64,000 nucleotides of DNA from Phytoseiulus persimilis (GCA_037576195.1 CM075104.1:1432775-1496774); one strand, 5' to 3'; shown: positions 27,695 through 41,423, counted from the first letter of the stretch. Made by a program: numbers and translations. The notes: generated by a model from the sequence alone, not told the origin.

Positions 27695-30600
27695 TCATCG
27701 TGGCGAACTCTAGAAGATCCATCGGAAAGCTGGATTCGCGAGCTTCCCATAATCCCACTTCATGAGCTCTGAGCTCCGCCAGATAACGGAGGTATGAGCA
27801 TTTGAAAATTTCGAATTCCGCATGGTGTGCGTCAGTGCAGAATATGCTACATGCTTTCTGATACGAACAGAGGCGGGTAATAGGCCGCCGACTAGACATG
27901 ATGTGTTATGCTCAGATAAGGAACCCCACCCAATATTTTTCGTTCGGATCCCCGACTAAAAGCCAAAACTGTCGAGATCCTTCGATTTCCTGCAATTTCA
28001 CATCTAAGATTTTTCAAATGCATTCGACAGGCGGTGCGAAGGCGAAGCGGATGTGGCCAGTCCAATTCGTTGGCATTCAGGGTGCTGGACGCCTTTGGTT
28101 TGCGGAGCTGTTGCATCACGGCGAATGAATCCTTCCCGCGATTGGCCCAGCTTTGGACAGAATGGATTTCGAGAACGCCCGATTGGTGTCTATCAAGCGC
28201 TCAACGAATTCTCGGCTCTCCATCATGCCAAGGGTTGCATGTCCGGTGGTTTGCGTGCATCGTCACCTGTTTCGTTCATCGTCACGTGCTTCGAAGCGGA
28301 GAATTCCCTTGGCCATGTAGAGAATATGCTGCGGCGTTGCTCAGCGGCAAACACTTGCACGAATTACTGAAATGCACGTGGCGTAAACAACGGAGCGAAC
28401 GGAGTGGATACCACTGTATCGCATTCGACCAGCGACTCTTGAATATATTTACGAAAATGACAGCACATCTGCGAATCCATCGAAAATCAGGATAAGCCCA
28501 GATCGTGGTACTTCATCTGAATCCAAAGTTCCGATACGTCCTTGGGTGTTTCCATCGGAAAAGATCACCTAGAAACGGTACAATCGATTGCAATGCTGTA
28601 ATGCCAGGGAAGAGGCTGTGGGACAGGAAAACGTAACCAGCTATCTATGGTAGACTTTATCTAGTAATGAATCACCAATAAATCAGCATCTAGAGGGAAC
28701 GACGTTTTTACGACAAAGAATATACGCTTGATGTTCAGAGAACGTCCGCACAAGACCCAGGAATGAGTCCTCCGACGGATTGAGCTCCGAGAGTCGTACA
28801 AGCATCGTGAGCGCATTTAAGCCGGTGCGGACCGGAGCAGTGGGTTTTGATTGCAGATACTTGCCTCTCGGCGCCAAGATCAGCACGCGCACGGGGCCTG
28901 AAATCGCTATTCCTTCCACCGAAAGTCCTTCTCAAGTCGGCTGAGGTCAGTATTGAACGCGGCCGGGATGAACAATCCTTCGACGACCATGATTTTACGC
29001 TCATGCTCAATGAAATCCTCTGCCTCAGCAATATCTTTCGCTTCGTTGAATCTCCGATTCCTGAGAACTCTGTGCATGATAGCCTTGAAATCGAATATGG
29101 TCGAGCTGAAGAGCAACCGTCCGGTCGCGGCCGGTGGTGCTCATCTCGACTGCTTCACAAAAACTTCGGAGCGGTGGGATCTCGAACTCGATCCTCACGT
29201 CAGGGAATAAAAAACGAACAATGATGAGAGGAAAATTGCTGAGCTACTCCGAGATCGTTATTCTGCACCATGGGCGTCGAGATCGGTTGTTCGCAGCACC
29301 CTCCGATTCGTCGAGGTTGCCACAGGTTTCAAATTATCGATACAAGGGCTTGGAGGGGCTTGGATGAGTGACGTCGAACTCGGCGCATGAAACAAGGCAC
29401 CGTCACCGCAGGAAAAGGAGCCCATCGGGGAAGAAGTGCCTTCACCCGACCTCTTTTGCTCATTCCTGGTGACTCTCATCGTCCGGCCTCTACAGGATTT
29501 CAGGGAGAGGAGCAACTTGGAAACGGAGCCAAACGCGCAATGACTCCGACATAACAGAAGAGGCAGTCGACTGCTCGCGAATGCCAGGGCGGGATGTCTA
29601 CAGACTAAGAACTAAAGGTCAATATATAAATATATATATCACGCATATTTATGAACAATCGAGCATGCGCTCCTCGAATGTGGAGGAATTCCAGATGCTC
29701 AGTATATAATACAGGATGGGAACGGGAAAAGGACTCGGACCGCATGTCGTGAAATGAGCATAGTCTCATCGTCGACCAGCTGAGTCATCGCCCCGTAATG
29801 AGGGTCCTCTTCTGTATTTGGAGAATGAATCGAGCAGATGGTCAATAAACAATCAATCTAGGCGAATTTCTCGAATGCCAATGAGTCTGACCTCCCTTCC
29901 GAGCGAAAAAAAAACACAACGGGATCAAAATGAGCCGGGTCTTAAGTGATCCTCTGTGGATCTCGACACCCATTCCTAGGATGGGAACTGTATTCGAGGC
30001 GTCGCGACGGTTGTAGGAGAAGCCGCGGATCGGAAATCAATGGACCCATGAGACTTGAAGGGAAAAAACATACTTCGTGCACAGCATCGTCGGTCACGCT
30101 GAAGATGCTATACCTGTGATTTTCCGGATCGACCTATCCTCTGGTCCTCTCGGTGACAATATTACATATTTGCTCCCTCGAATCCGCCCTGGGTGGTTCT
30201 TGATCACAGTCCGCCCCAACCCCTTCCGAAGTCCGTAGACAACGACCTGGTCTCGAGTTCTGGACTTCTTCGCGAGCGGACCCGGAGTTCCGATCAGCCA
30301 TCCGTCTTACCGAATAAGACGTTGTACGAAGTTGTTCCAGAGACGTTCATTTCTCGCACTGGAGATGCGAGGTTGAAGATTTGCCTTATTGTGCCGAATT
30401 GAACCTCGGACCGATCCGATTCAAATGTGGGTCCTTTTTTTCTCACTAAACGAAACTCGGTCGACATACTGTCGTTATTCATTGTCTCGAAGCGGAAGAA
30501 GTCTTTTCCGAGCCTCTGGGCTCTGGACCACGATGGACTGTCTAGGGGAACGAAGAGAGAGTCTTGGGTGGCAACCTGAAGTTGTCGACTGCTTCTTTCT

Positions 30601-32154
30601 TCCAAGATCCATAACTCGATATGTTCTAGACGCTAAGGAGCTGAGATCTGAACACGGAAGAGATTCCTAAAATAGCTCGTTTATTGGAGACACCTTCGTT
30701 GACGCACGGATTTTTCCGGGGGTCCGAAACTCGCCTGCTAATCAGAGATTGCCCGTTCAGAGGTGAAAGCCCGGTCATACTTTCGACTCCCCTAACGCGA
30801 TTCAACTCTTCCCATCCTCTGAGAGAAATCGCTCGACCAGTTGTCAGAACTGATTTGCTGCTAGAATCGGTCCCGGATAAGAGGATGCGATGACGAATCA
30901 GAGCGTTCCACTGTCCCTGCGCAGAGCGACGACTTGAGCCAACCGTCCTCCGTTGCGGAAGCTCATGCCGTTTGTCTCTGTGCTGACGCTGAGTTGCATT
31001 TCCCAATGGCTTTGTGATTGCAGGCTGAGAGTGTATACCCAGGAATCGGGATGCCGGACAGAAGTTCGATATTGCGCTTTTCCTAGCCATTTCTATCATC
31101 TCCGCTTCCTGGGATGGCCGCACGTAATGGATCGGTACAGTCCCTCAGCGCCGCTCGGGACGGCGTCGGGAGGCGGGGAAGCGTACCCAGCTCTTTAAGA
31201 CCATTCCTTCATCGGGTGGTTACCAATTGAGCTTCTGGACTCCTTGGAGAGGATTTGTTCTCTCTGCTCGAGGACTTTTGCCTCCTCGAGCTTGGTTGTG
31301 CCATGGCAGATCTTGTTTGAGCGGATGACGATGGGCGCGCCCGCTGGTTGGGCTGCTTACCGTTCGCACAAGGTTACGCACTCCCGGCCAACCAAAGTGA
31401 TTCATCTTCGATGTGGAAACTTCCTTCGCGAGAATCATGACTTTTTTGGATCATCCAAACAGCCTCATTGATTGGAGTCGAACGCAAAAACACCAAACTC
31501 ACATTGAAAAGACTGATGGTGGGCGGGACCGAGCGGCGGGCTCGGGTCGCAAATGGTCCGAGGTTCTGACCAAGCTCAACGAACGTTGTCAAACTAGAGC
31601 TTTCGATGGACGTCTAGTCTCCTGGACGATTGTAAACTATTGCATCGACGATTAGCTTCGACGCAGCTGGTATGTGAGCCTCTCTGATTTCCTTCTCCCC
31701 CAGGTGATTGTTCGCTCCGGAAAAGGTGACCCGGTCGCTGCTGAAATCGTTCGCGGGAAGGCCTATGATTGAGCATCACCTATGACCAGGGCTGGTCGCT
31801 CATTTTGGCATTTGGGCTAGAATTTCGCGAAATGACAGCGGATCGCGAAGATAATTGGGAGGGCATATTGTATGAAGGCAAGTTACTCGCTGGAACAGTC
31901 GCCCAAGGTGAGAGGAGCGAGTCACAGGATTCGAGCCAGGGGAAAGAAGGAAAGAACTACCGTCTTGCCGATCGGCTAATACTACAATAATACGGTGAAA
32001 CCGACCCATCCGAGTGGGATCAGAGTCACCATTGGTGAGAACGACGAAGTTTCTCTCAGAAGGAAAAGAACGGTTTTGGACAATCCTAAACCGTTCTACA
32101 ATACCGTAGCTCTCCTGTGCTTACAGTCACAGTCATGGCGGAGCGGCGGGTTCG
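27695..32154. other. Unrecognised host-like DNA
   Basis: 4.4 kb without a supported gene. Frames of 100-165 codons (for example 28034-28495, 28847-29224, 30626-31123) overlap others on the opposite strand and have no motif. An AT-rich patch lies at 29620-29660. I see no tandem repeat or transposon end. Confidence 0.4.
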
Positions 32155-34074
32155 GCTTGCATCTATCTATGTATATAAAAATCCAGGGTCTGTTTGTTTG
32201 TTTGTCCTCAATAGACTCCTCCGGTATTGAGCGGATCGACTAGGAACAAACTGCGTAATGTAGGGCGGCTCACCGAGAAGGACAGAGGCCAACATCCCCT
32301 TCCCCCTCCTCTCCTCGCCCCCTCGCGATTTACCCCAACTATGACGGCCTCCATACTGTCACCTGCATGCAAATTCTGACGATAAGGTGCACCCGATATG
32401 ACGCCAGCCACACTCCTAGGCCTCATCTCATCGTCATCGGATATATTTCCCCAACTCCTCCCAAAGAGTTCGACCACACTCTTCCAAGTCTGGATGGGTG
32501 ATTGCAGGACCAGTCTGACCACACTTTTCGGAAGCTAGAGGGGTGATTTCGGGACCAATCTGACCATACTCTTCCAAGTCTGGAGGGGTGATTCTAGAAC
32601 CACTCTGACCATACTTTTCAAAAGCTGGATGGGGTATTTCCAGAACCAGTCTAACCATACTTTTCAAAAGCTGCAGGGGTGATTCCGGGAACAATCTAAC
32701 CATACTCTTCCAAGTCTGGAGGGGTGATTCCAGGACCGCTCCGACCATACTTTCCGGCAGCTGGAGGGGTATTTCCAGAACCATTCTAACCATACTTTTC
32801 AAAAGCTTGAGGGGTGATTCCGGGACCAGTCTGACCATACTTTTCAAAAGATGGAGAGGTGATTCCGGGACCAATCTGACCACACTCTTCCAAGCCTGGA
32901 GGGGTGATCCCAGAACCAGTCTGACCATACTCTCCAAAACCTGGAGGAGTGATTCCGAGACCAATCTGACCATACTTTTCGAAACCTGGACAGGTTATTC
33001 CGAGACCAGTCGGACCATACTTTTCAAAAGCTGAAGGAGCGATTCCGGGACCAATCTGACCATACTCTTCCAAGTCTGGAGGGGTGATTCCGAAACCAAT
33101 CTGACCATTCTCTTTCTAGTCTATAGGGGTGATTCCGAGACCAGTCTGACCACACTTTCTAAAAGCTGGAGGGCTGATTCCAGGACTAATGTGACCATCC
33201 TTTCCCAAGTCCGGAGGGGTGATTCCGAGACCAATCTGACAATACTCTTCTGAGTCTGGAGTGGTGATTCCGGGATCAGTCTGAACATACTTTCGCTAGT
33301 CTCGAGGGGTGACTCCGAGGCCAATCCGACCGTACCCTTTTGAGTAGTATGATGTGAAAAATCCCTTCGGAGACCAGAGGTACGCGAAATTTCTGGTACT
33401 GAGGTGATTCCTCTAAAAAACACACCCATATCCGCCCTCTGGTGGTTGGGGACTTCACAGGAATCTGTCGTTACTTTCCAACTCTGGGGGAGTGATTCCG
33501 AGACCAATCTGGCCATAACTTCCCAACTCTGGAGGGGTGATTCCGAGACCAATCTGGCCATAACTTCCCAACTCTGAAGGGGTGATTCCGAGACCAATCT
33601 GGCCATTACTTTCCAACTCTGGAGGGCTGATTCCGGGACCAATCTGGCCATTACTTTCCAACTCTGGAGGGGTGATTCCGAGACCAATCTGGCCATTACA
33701 TTCCAACTCTGCAGGGCTGATTGTGGGACCAATCTGGCCATTACTTCCCAACTCTGGAGGGGTGATCTCGAGACAAATCGAACCGTACTTTCCAAAGCCT
33801 GGAGGGGTGATTCCGGGACCAATCTGACCATGCTTCTCCGAATCTGGAGCGGTGATTACGAGACCAATCTGACCATACTTCTCAAAACCGTGATGCTGGC
33901 CCAGTGAAAAGAGAGAAAAGTGTCTCGAGTCCAGGTCAGAATCCTATCGAGGATCGGTGGCCACTCCCGAAAGTGTCCCGATGACACCACATGTTAGGCA
34001 ATGTGTGTCAGTTAGCAGTAGACTCCCGAAGCAAGGGATGGGTCAGCCAGCGTAGTCGGCCGAGGGCCGGCTAG
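32155..34074 (+). mobile_element. Composite repeat, possibly a Helitron/HINE-like element
   Basis: Three parts in order. A 5' module (32155-32455) contains tatataaaaatccagggtc, a gtttgttt microsatellite and a conserved stretch ending in catcgtcatcgg. It recurs at 62968-63335 and, truncated, at 46930-47095. The 45-bp minisatellite occupies 32455-33890. The 3' flank ends in a near-palindrome, agtcggccgagggccggct (34054-34072), followed by CTAG (34071-34074). An AT-rich 5' start, a central minisatellite and a 3' hairpin with CTAG recall Helentron-associated elements (DINE/HINE). No Rep/helicase gene is present, and the 3' end is supported by one copy only. Confidence 0.45.
32455..33890 (+). repeat. 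45-bp minisatellite array, two subfamilies
   Basis: About 28 units of 45-47 bp. Units at 32455-33330 are diverged (…gattccgggaccaatctgac). Units at 33470-33830 are homogeneous (…ctggccattactttccaactc) and match the array at 63335-64000. A 140-bp non-repeat island (33335-33470) separates them. A 45-bp period equals 15 codons, which keeps long frames open on both strands (32434-32973, 33121-33831); these are not genes. Confidence 0.9.
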
Positions 34075-37000
34075 AATATATGTAAAAAACATAGGTGTTA
34101 ATGATAATCTGGATCAATAAAACCATAAACCATAAACGTTGAACACGGGCTCCTGAATGACGCTATAGTTATGGTAAAACGCTTCTGTATGGGAATGTCT
34201 GATGGCACTTGCGCTGAAGACTCGGGCTTCTCTAGACAAGACAGTATTCGTTGTTCAAGGCTCGAGTTCTGTGAGAATCGCCGCGTCCGACAGTTGGTCC
34301 GCTCACCAAGTTTACTCATCCTCGTTAGGGGTTGCGGAGAGCCCACGTTTTATGACCCTCAAGAGAACCGTAACTTTTTCGGTCTCGAGGAATGGCAAAA
34401 TCGAATACAGGCACTTTGAACCCTCGAGTTTCGTGCGCGCCATGACAGCAGGTAAAGCACGAGCCAAAAGCCCACGGCCTCTGGTCAGTACCGTCTTCGA
34501 CTGGGGGGGTTCTGCAACAGCTGGTGTGCAGTTGGTCAGGACGGACGACGTACCAAGAAACGAGGTGTCATGATCCATGAGAAAGTAATGGGTTCACAAT
34601 GGTCGCAAACCCTTACGAAGCCCAACAGTGGGACTCGCGGAGACTCATATGAGAACGTCGTTTCGGTCCACATCAACCCCGGGACACGATTCGAGAGAAC
34701 GACGGTATTCTCACGAAACCACTCGAGGTTTGCGAGGTCTAAGCCGCTGACCCTTGCCTCTGTCCGGATGATCCCTCGTTGAGATTCCAACCATGATGTA
34801 GGGATGCAAACGAACGAAAATAATCCGATCCTTTTTATGTATATTGGCTTCGGCTCGAGTTTGAAGAACGATTCGGATGAAGCGACATCCTAAAATCGCA
34901 CAGGCCTTGATGTCATTCTCAGCAATTATTCCGTGACAGTGCGTCGCATCAATCACCTAAGCTGCCTCAGTTATCATTGGTCACAGATGGTACTCGCGAA
35001 GTGATCCCGCGAAATCCGCATGAGGACATTCGTAACGTGATTCAATCCGTGACTCCGTCCGTCTGGTGTTGTCTCTGAATTCCTCGTGGTGTGCAATATG
35101 CCACAGCCGTGCGAAAAATTTGAGCTGATTCCCCTTCAAGAGGCGATCTATGGTATATTCCTGTACACGACGAGCCGTAGCAGCTCGACGCGTAAGCTCG
35201 AAGCAGACGATAGAGTTGTAGCGATCGCCACACCTTCGACGGCGAAACCGCGGGAGTCCTCGAAAATTGCTATAGCTTACTGCACAGACGCGGGAAGACG
35301 ACCAATCCGTTGGACGAAGGTTCCTGTGTCAGGTTGGAGCACGTCGCAAGCTGGATTACGCTCGTTTAACGATCCAACTGGAAAGGGTCGGGTGGATATC
35401 CGGCGAATTCTGGTCAAGATTTCGATTGAAATCCCTGAACGCGACCCGCAGCTCGAGCCTCGCGGAATTTATCAGCGTCCAGCGATCACGCGTTCGTCTG
35501 GAGTATTGAGAAGGAAGCAGCGACAAACCGTCATTCGACGAGAACTGTCAATTTCATAGCGGGAAGAGCTCATTTTCTCGGAAAAACTCTCGGCGCGGGC
35601 CATCTTTTCGCGCAGTCGAATGGAAATTCAACCGACTCATTCTATCACTCTGTGCTCCAATGTGGCCTCTCCAATGGATCGGCTTCCCCGTCTGTGTCCC
35701 GAAATATAGCCCGTTCTCGGCTCGACGTGCCACTATCAGAGTCATAGAAGCAATCGGCCAAGCTGTCCGTAAACGTCAGGGAATGGTTCGTGCCAAAGCT
35801 TCACGACAAAAAACCTCAGACACTTTGGTTTCATTAGGTCCCCTTGAACAACGGAAAACGGAAGCCGAGACAGTAGAATGGCGGAGCCGGTCTGAGGGTT
35901 CACATTGAACGAATGAAAGAAATCGAATAAACGAATCAACATTCAGTTAAGAAGAGGGAAAAAGTTGAAAAAACCGCAGTAGAACTTCCGGAAGTCGTTT
36001 TCCTTCCCGAGACTCCGCTGCCCCACAAAAATCATTCCAGAAATCAACCGCACAGCATCCCGCAAGCCCCGATCGTGTATCCCTGATTGTGGTCATTCAG
36101 CTTATCCCACAAATGAAGCTGAATCCAATCCAGAGTTGCACTCCGTAATCTAGAGGCCAAGAATCGTGCATGACAACCCGGGAGTTTGAGCTAGCTCTGC
36201 AGCCCACTCGAAGTTGAGCCTCTACGTGAATATTTTGGTGAATGAGGACCTCTGAGAGAGACTGCTCCCGGCATTGTGAAACTAAAAGTCCGCTGTCAGC
36301 GATGAAAGTGCATCGGTTGAACAGTATCGGCTGCACGTTCCAAATACTATCAGTGTGTTTCCCTGAGATCGCTCTGATATGGGTGTGCTTCTGCCGAGGA
36401 AGACGGTGTTTTTTCATTGCTCAACAGTATATAGAGAGTCTTGGGAACAAATGAGCGAATCCTCCCGGCGATCGGTGAGACACTCATAATTAGGGCTGGG
36501 AGTTCGGCGCGGGGGAATTCACGGACGAGATTCCCGGTCGCCATGAGTCCTGCAAGGCGCTGTGGCCTCCGACTTCCAACCTACAGGAACGAGAAGGGGA
36601 GCCAGGCTTCTGGAGTGTCCCGCTACCGGGGGTGGCGGAACCGGCACGACGATATTGGAGATTGAATGCAACACGAGTAAATTCGGAATTCTCCGACGAT
36701 ATTCATTTTCTACACTCACGTCGAACGACTCATACCGTCAGATGAGTCCCGTCAATCTGGCCTGCCATCCATCTGGAGGAAATAGGTTACTTGTGTTCCA
36801 CCTTTAAAGCTCTTCATCCTCCATATGAGTTTCTCTCCACACCTCGATCCCCTGTGCGTGCCAAAATAGTCGATCCACCCACTAGCGCACAAGGAAGGAT
36901 GCGGAGGTGCGGGCCACAACGGGAGGCGATTTCTAGGGAGTGTGATTTGAGAATGGGCTGGATACGATCTTAAATGACCCCAGAGCGAAATTCCACGAGA

Positions 37001-37090
37001 CCCCTGAAGAGGTTCTGAAAGTTTATAACAGACGAGATCGGAGAATCCACATCAGAATAAAAGTGTTGCGATATTTTATTCCGGACCTTA
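33900..37090. other. Unrecognised DNA
   Basis: After the hairpin at 34054-34074 comes an A-rich stretch with aataaaacc and ataaacc repeats (about 34110-34137), possibly an old polyadenylated insertion end. Frames such as 34202-34573 and 35086-35559 have no motif and overlap frames on the other strand. Confidence 0.35.
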
Positions 37091-37099
37091 GATCACATC

Positions 37100-37440
37100 C
37101 TCAACGCGTGTGCCGATCCCAGCCGCCACCATTCGCCGTTTTCGCAGTCCGCCACTCAGTGGCAAATCTGTTGAGGTCGCGGACCTGCCTATTTCCGATC
37201 CAACTAGTCCGGAGATGTCGCGTGCTTTGTCGTACGATGAGAAGCTGAATCGTGGATAGTTTACTTCTCCGGATCGGATTCTCCAGGAAATAGGCGCTCG
37301 ATTCTAGTAGCTGAACGGGATCGATCAGAAATTTGCCTCCATCTCTCTTCGGAATCTCCTCGCTGTCAACTACGCGTCTGGCAAGGGTTTTGCAAAAGCC
37401 CGGATTTTCAAGACCGCAAGCCCGTGGTCTATGAATTTCG
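37100..37440 (+). pseudogene. Possible Ty3 gag relic
   Basis: Frame-by-frame reading gives scattered similarity to the gag of elements A and B. Examples are SYDEKLN against RRYDTLL, LNGIDQKFASIS against LKGDKFEFASFT, and NLLAVNYASGKGF against KIFLAFNYAAGPTF in element A. Frames are broken by stops and no LTR is nearby. The NYASG/NYAAG stretch (about 37364-37378) is the best support. It could be chance. Confidence 0.3.
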
Positions 37441-38815
37441 GGGGTAACCGCAGATGGACAACGCGGGCTCTGCTGCGAGCTCAGTGGAACTCGGGCCAGG
37501 AATCTCGACTATCACTAACAGTTCGCGGAGTTTGTTGATAGTCATCTCAATAGTTATAGCGATGATAGTTAATCTCGGACTTGTGCAGTCAAAGCACGCG
37601 GTCCTGAGCCAGCAGTCGCGGGTGCCTGGGGGCTCGCGGGCCTGACAATGCGGGCTCTTGCTGAGCCTGCCTGTGACCCCGGCTTGACATCTGAACGAAG
37701 GAATTTCCCACCGAAAGACGGGGGCTTCAAACTCTTTGAAGGGACGTGCTACGGGGAGAATACGGACGAAGTCTGTCGGAGACAGTATGCAGAGGGGGGA
37801 AGAGGGGAAATTCGAATCTCTCCTCTGTGAATGGGGAGGATACTCCCCGCCGCCATTTTCACCTCTTAGAGACATTACGATTCCGAATGAATGCAAGTAG
37901 AAGAGACACGGGGAGAGTCTGCGAGGTAAGAGAGAGGGCGGCAAAGTAAATCCCAGCACCCGGCGGACCAGGAAGATGCACGTCCCCGAATCCACCACTC
38001 GCGCAAGAAAGTATTTTTCTGCAGTGGAAATTCACGGCACCGTCAAACTGGTTCTATCACGGGTCTGCGTTGATCGAGACCCGACACCCATCAGGCAGAC
38101 TAAGGCGGACTGTTCGTACCGAGTGACCGATTGCGTCTCTCGCAACTAGCGGAAAACTTACTCGGCTTGGAGCCATTTGGATCTCAGTAACTCCGTTGGA
38201 GGATCCCCGACAGGAGAATCATCAGGAAAAATTACTCGCACTTCCGAAAGTATTCTCGTCATGTCAGGGAGCGAGCGACGCAACTTTGATCCCAATACAA
38301 AGTTTCGATTCGAGAAGAATCCTCTGTATACATAACTGACGTTCGTGTCAACGACAAACATCGGAGCTAACCGAGGCTGCCGTCTCGACTGTGATTCGGT
38401 TGAATCGTGCCAGTGATCCGGGGAAACAGAGCGCTGTTCACTCAAGGGCTGATCGCTGCACCCCAGCTGCTTCGTGCGCAGATTGAACGGATCGGAGCGC
38501 CAACGAGTTGCAATACAGGGATCGTTTAAGTTACGGCACTCGCCTGCGATATCGACGTGAGGGGACTCAATGCATTATAAGTCAGCGTTGTCCCCGTGGG
38601 ATTCCTGCGCAGATTCTCTCCGAACATAACCCACCCTACGAACGTCTCTCTCTCGAGTCTCTCTGTAAACATAAGAATAACGAGAACACCGCAAGTTGTG
38701 AAGGAGCCTCCATGAAAGAGAGCGTGAGACGCGGATTGATACCTACTGACTGAAGCCCGCTGCACATATAGGATGAAAATTTGTTCCTCCTGCAAAAGTG
38801 CGGTGCAGCTGATTA
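37440..38815. other. Unrecognised DNA
   Basis: Contains a 189-codon minus-strand frame (37429-37998) with no motif, opposed by shorter plus-strand frames. I see nothing else. Confidence 0.35.
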
Positions 38816-38819
38816 CGGC

Positions 38820-40120
38820 TGCCTCCGATTTTCACTAAAGCGAATAATCTTGAGAGAATAGGGCAGGGTGAGGTGGCTGACGAGAAGCAGAACGATCACT
38901 GACACAGGAAAATACCAATGGCAGTGCCTTTATTCCCGACTTGGGAATTCTAGCCGAATTTCCGTGAAATGAGACTGGTGCAGATGGTTACGACACCCCA
39001 CGAAAGCCCTCCACATCTCGCTGTGCTGCAGCAGGAAAGTGCTCGTTTTCTATGAGACAATTCGGGTCGTGGGTTCTCAGTAGTATGTGAGCCTCCCAGA
39101 ACGCCAGATTAGTTGAAAAACGTGGCGTTTCATGCTCTCGATGAGATTCCCGAGGATGAGTGACTCTACGCCGAGCCACGCGCTTTCAATGGCGTCTTTC
39201 AGTTCTCCAACGGTGTCATTCTAGAACAGTGATGTTCTCCAAGCGAAACCAGGCTCACCTCTCTCTGCCAGTGTGGATCCGTGCGTTGTCCCGTTGGAAT
39301 GTCCAGTCTCCATCTTCGAAATGGGCAAGAAGAGGTTCCAGATTCTTTTCCAAGATCGCGACGTAATTGGCGCTCTTCATTCTACCGGACACAAACTGCA
39401 ATTCCAGTTTCCCCGCCCGACTGAACGCACCCCATACCATGACGGAGCCACCGTCGAAGCTCCGCTTCGAGAAAACCACCGCTTCCTTCCGCAGATCTCT
39501 CCAATAGCTCGCATAGCCATCGGGACTAGAAATAGAACACTGACTAAGAAGACCACAAGGATGCTCTGACTCGACTCGTCCGTACTTCTCCTCATCAATC
39601 CCACCGCTGTCCAATCTCTATCCATGTTTTCCATCCCGAATGCCACTCTGGCCTCGATGTGTTCCTTCTTGAGGCGCGGGACAGTCCGCATCCTAGCTCT
39701 TTCGAGCACCGCGGAAGCCGAAATCGCGCGCCATACGGTCCATCATGACACCTTCAGATCCAGGACTTCCGCCAGCTTTTGGCAACTGCTGCTGCTGTTG
39801 GCAACAGCGGTCCCTATCCGACGTCGATCCCGTTCGGACAACTTGGATTTCCGTTTTTTATTCCGCTTCGATCCGTAAGCTTGCGGATCTTGCAAGAAAG
39901 CACGCACCACACACCTCGTCCTGCCTATTTTGTGTGCAATAACCTTCAGACTCACATAAAATTCGCTAAGAGCACTAATTTTGTTTCGTTCTTCACTCGT
40001 CAGGGTTGTGCGGCGTCCCATCGTGCGTGGCCCGGTGCGCAAACGAGTGATGCTTCGATAACGTCGATGATATGAACCGCGTACTGTGTCGTTCCGCCTC
40101 TTTCTAGCCCACATATATTT
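38820..40120 (-). pseudogene. Tc3-like transposase and transposon relic
   Basis: Minus-strand Tc1/mariner-superfamily remnant. N-terminal HTH region at 39743-40114 (MGRRTTLTSEERNKISALSE, RCVVRAFLQDPQAYG, KLSERDRRRIGTAVA), matching Tc3-type transposases. After frame changes the catalytic part appears at 39255-39614 (SVMVWGAFSRAGKLELQF, then WTFQRDNARIH with the second catalytic Asp). The first catalytic Asp region (near DEEKYGR, about 39590) is disturbed. The segment holding the third acidic residue (PDLNPIEN in relatives) is missing; the C-terminal end (VGELKDAIESAWLGVESL) follows almost directly near 39190. Sequence at 38820-39060 recurs at 58323-58560. Terminal repeats were not resolved. 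It cannot encode active transposase. Confidence 0.78.
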
Positions 40121-40129
40121 CGGGCCATG

Positions 40130-41420
40130 CTTGGGCGATTCACGCGGGGCAACGATGGCTCGGGTCGCCCTTCATTCCATTTCTAACGTCATATTCCTTC
40201 CGCGATGGAAGCTACGGTGTCTACGAGTACTGAGGAATTATGAAGTGGGAAACTTCCCTTAGAAGGGAAATATTGGATAAGAAACTCATCGTACAGAGAA
40301 CTCATTGGATGGAGGAGTCATCGTCTAAAGAGCTCATCGGATTGAAGACATCTCTGACCTCTTCTTATGACGTTCTCCCAACACGACATCTCAAACCAAC
40401 GGATAGATCGGTTGCGCAGAATCGAAGCATTTGAATGTTTTCATGGTTCAACGATCTCCGCGAGTTCAGCATTTCCATGTAACATCTACGGTGCTAGGCT
40501 GAATCAGGAGCATTCACTGTTCGAGGCTCACGTCGCTCGCTACTGGTGGAGAGGAGTCGCCAGCACGGCGTATCATGAATCTCATCCTCGCAGCCGGACA
40601 GTCAGAATACTCCTCTCAGCGTTCTAGCGCTGCTGAGCTTAGCCGGAGTTGGGCCCGACGATTTTCGGCAGAACCAGCTTGCCTGGAACGTCAAGCTCAC
40701 GATGCAGAAGTTTCCGCAGCAGTGATGCATGGTTCTGTCGACTCGGCCAACTCTGGTCGCTGAACTGCTGTGAGGAAATATGATGCTTTTCCTTTCGGCG
40801 TCAATGACCGGGAAAATGTGTTCGTTGCTCCCCCTGCAGGTGATTCGCAGAGAGTGGATGGGTTAGAATACGATCCAGGGACTTCAATGACGCCGTCATA
40901 TCCGCCGGCCTAACCACGGGATTTTATTGAACATGCCACGCCAGATATGACCGGACAGATCAAATGAGTGCAGAGCGCGTGACGTCAAATCATTGTCTCA
41001 GTTCATGAACGCTCGACGAACCGCAATGGAAATATATATATATTTTCCAGCGTGCGGTTCGAGCTCGCGTCGTGGTATGTCATTCTTCAATCGTAAATTC
41101 TCGTCTATAGTTCCTTTCTGCAAGCTAGCCTCGGTTACGGAGATCCAAGTTCAAAATCCACGGTCATTCATAAGAATCTCGGCCGAGTCAATGGTCCGTA
41201 GCCTATGGCAAATGGGCGATCGCTCATTCGCTAGCTATTTCCGCACTGACTCCAATGTGAGCAGAACCCCGATGAATTTTCTCCCTAAGATTCGTTAGAT
41301 GCTTGGGAGCAAGAGGAATGAATCGCATGTGCCGTTGTAGGATTCAGATCGAGATTCTTCAGACTTTCCGACACTCTGAGCGGCTCAATCAAGTCAAAAG
41401 GCCTTGACGCCCGGCAAATT
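40130..41420. other. Unrecognised DNA
   Basis: Short overlapping frames only and an atatatatat run near 41031-41041. I see no gene or element. Confidence 0.35.
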
Positions 41421-41423
41421 GAC

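Noticed and set aside
33121-33831. 236-codon minus-strand open frame, and similar frames at 32434-32973, 63451-63999 and 63650-63967
   Set aside because: The 45-bp minisatellite period equals 15 codons, so any stop-free unit frame stays open on both strands. The repeating peptides are an artefact.
37429-37998. 189-codon minus-strand frame
   Set aside because: No domain, signal or repeat support. Pro/Arg/Ser-rich composition typical of random GC-rich DNA, with opposing frames on the other strand.
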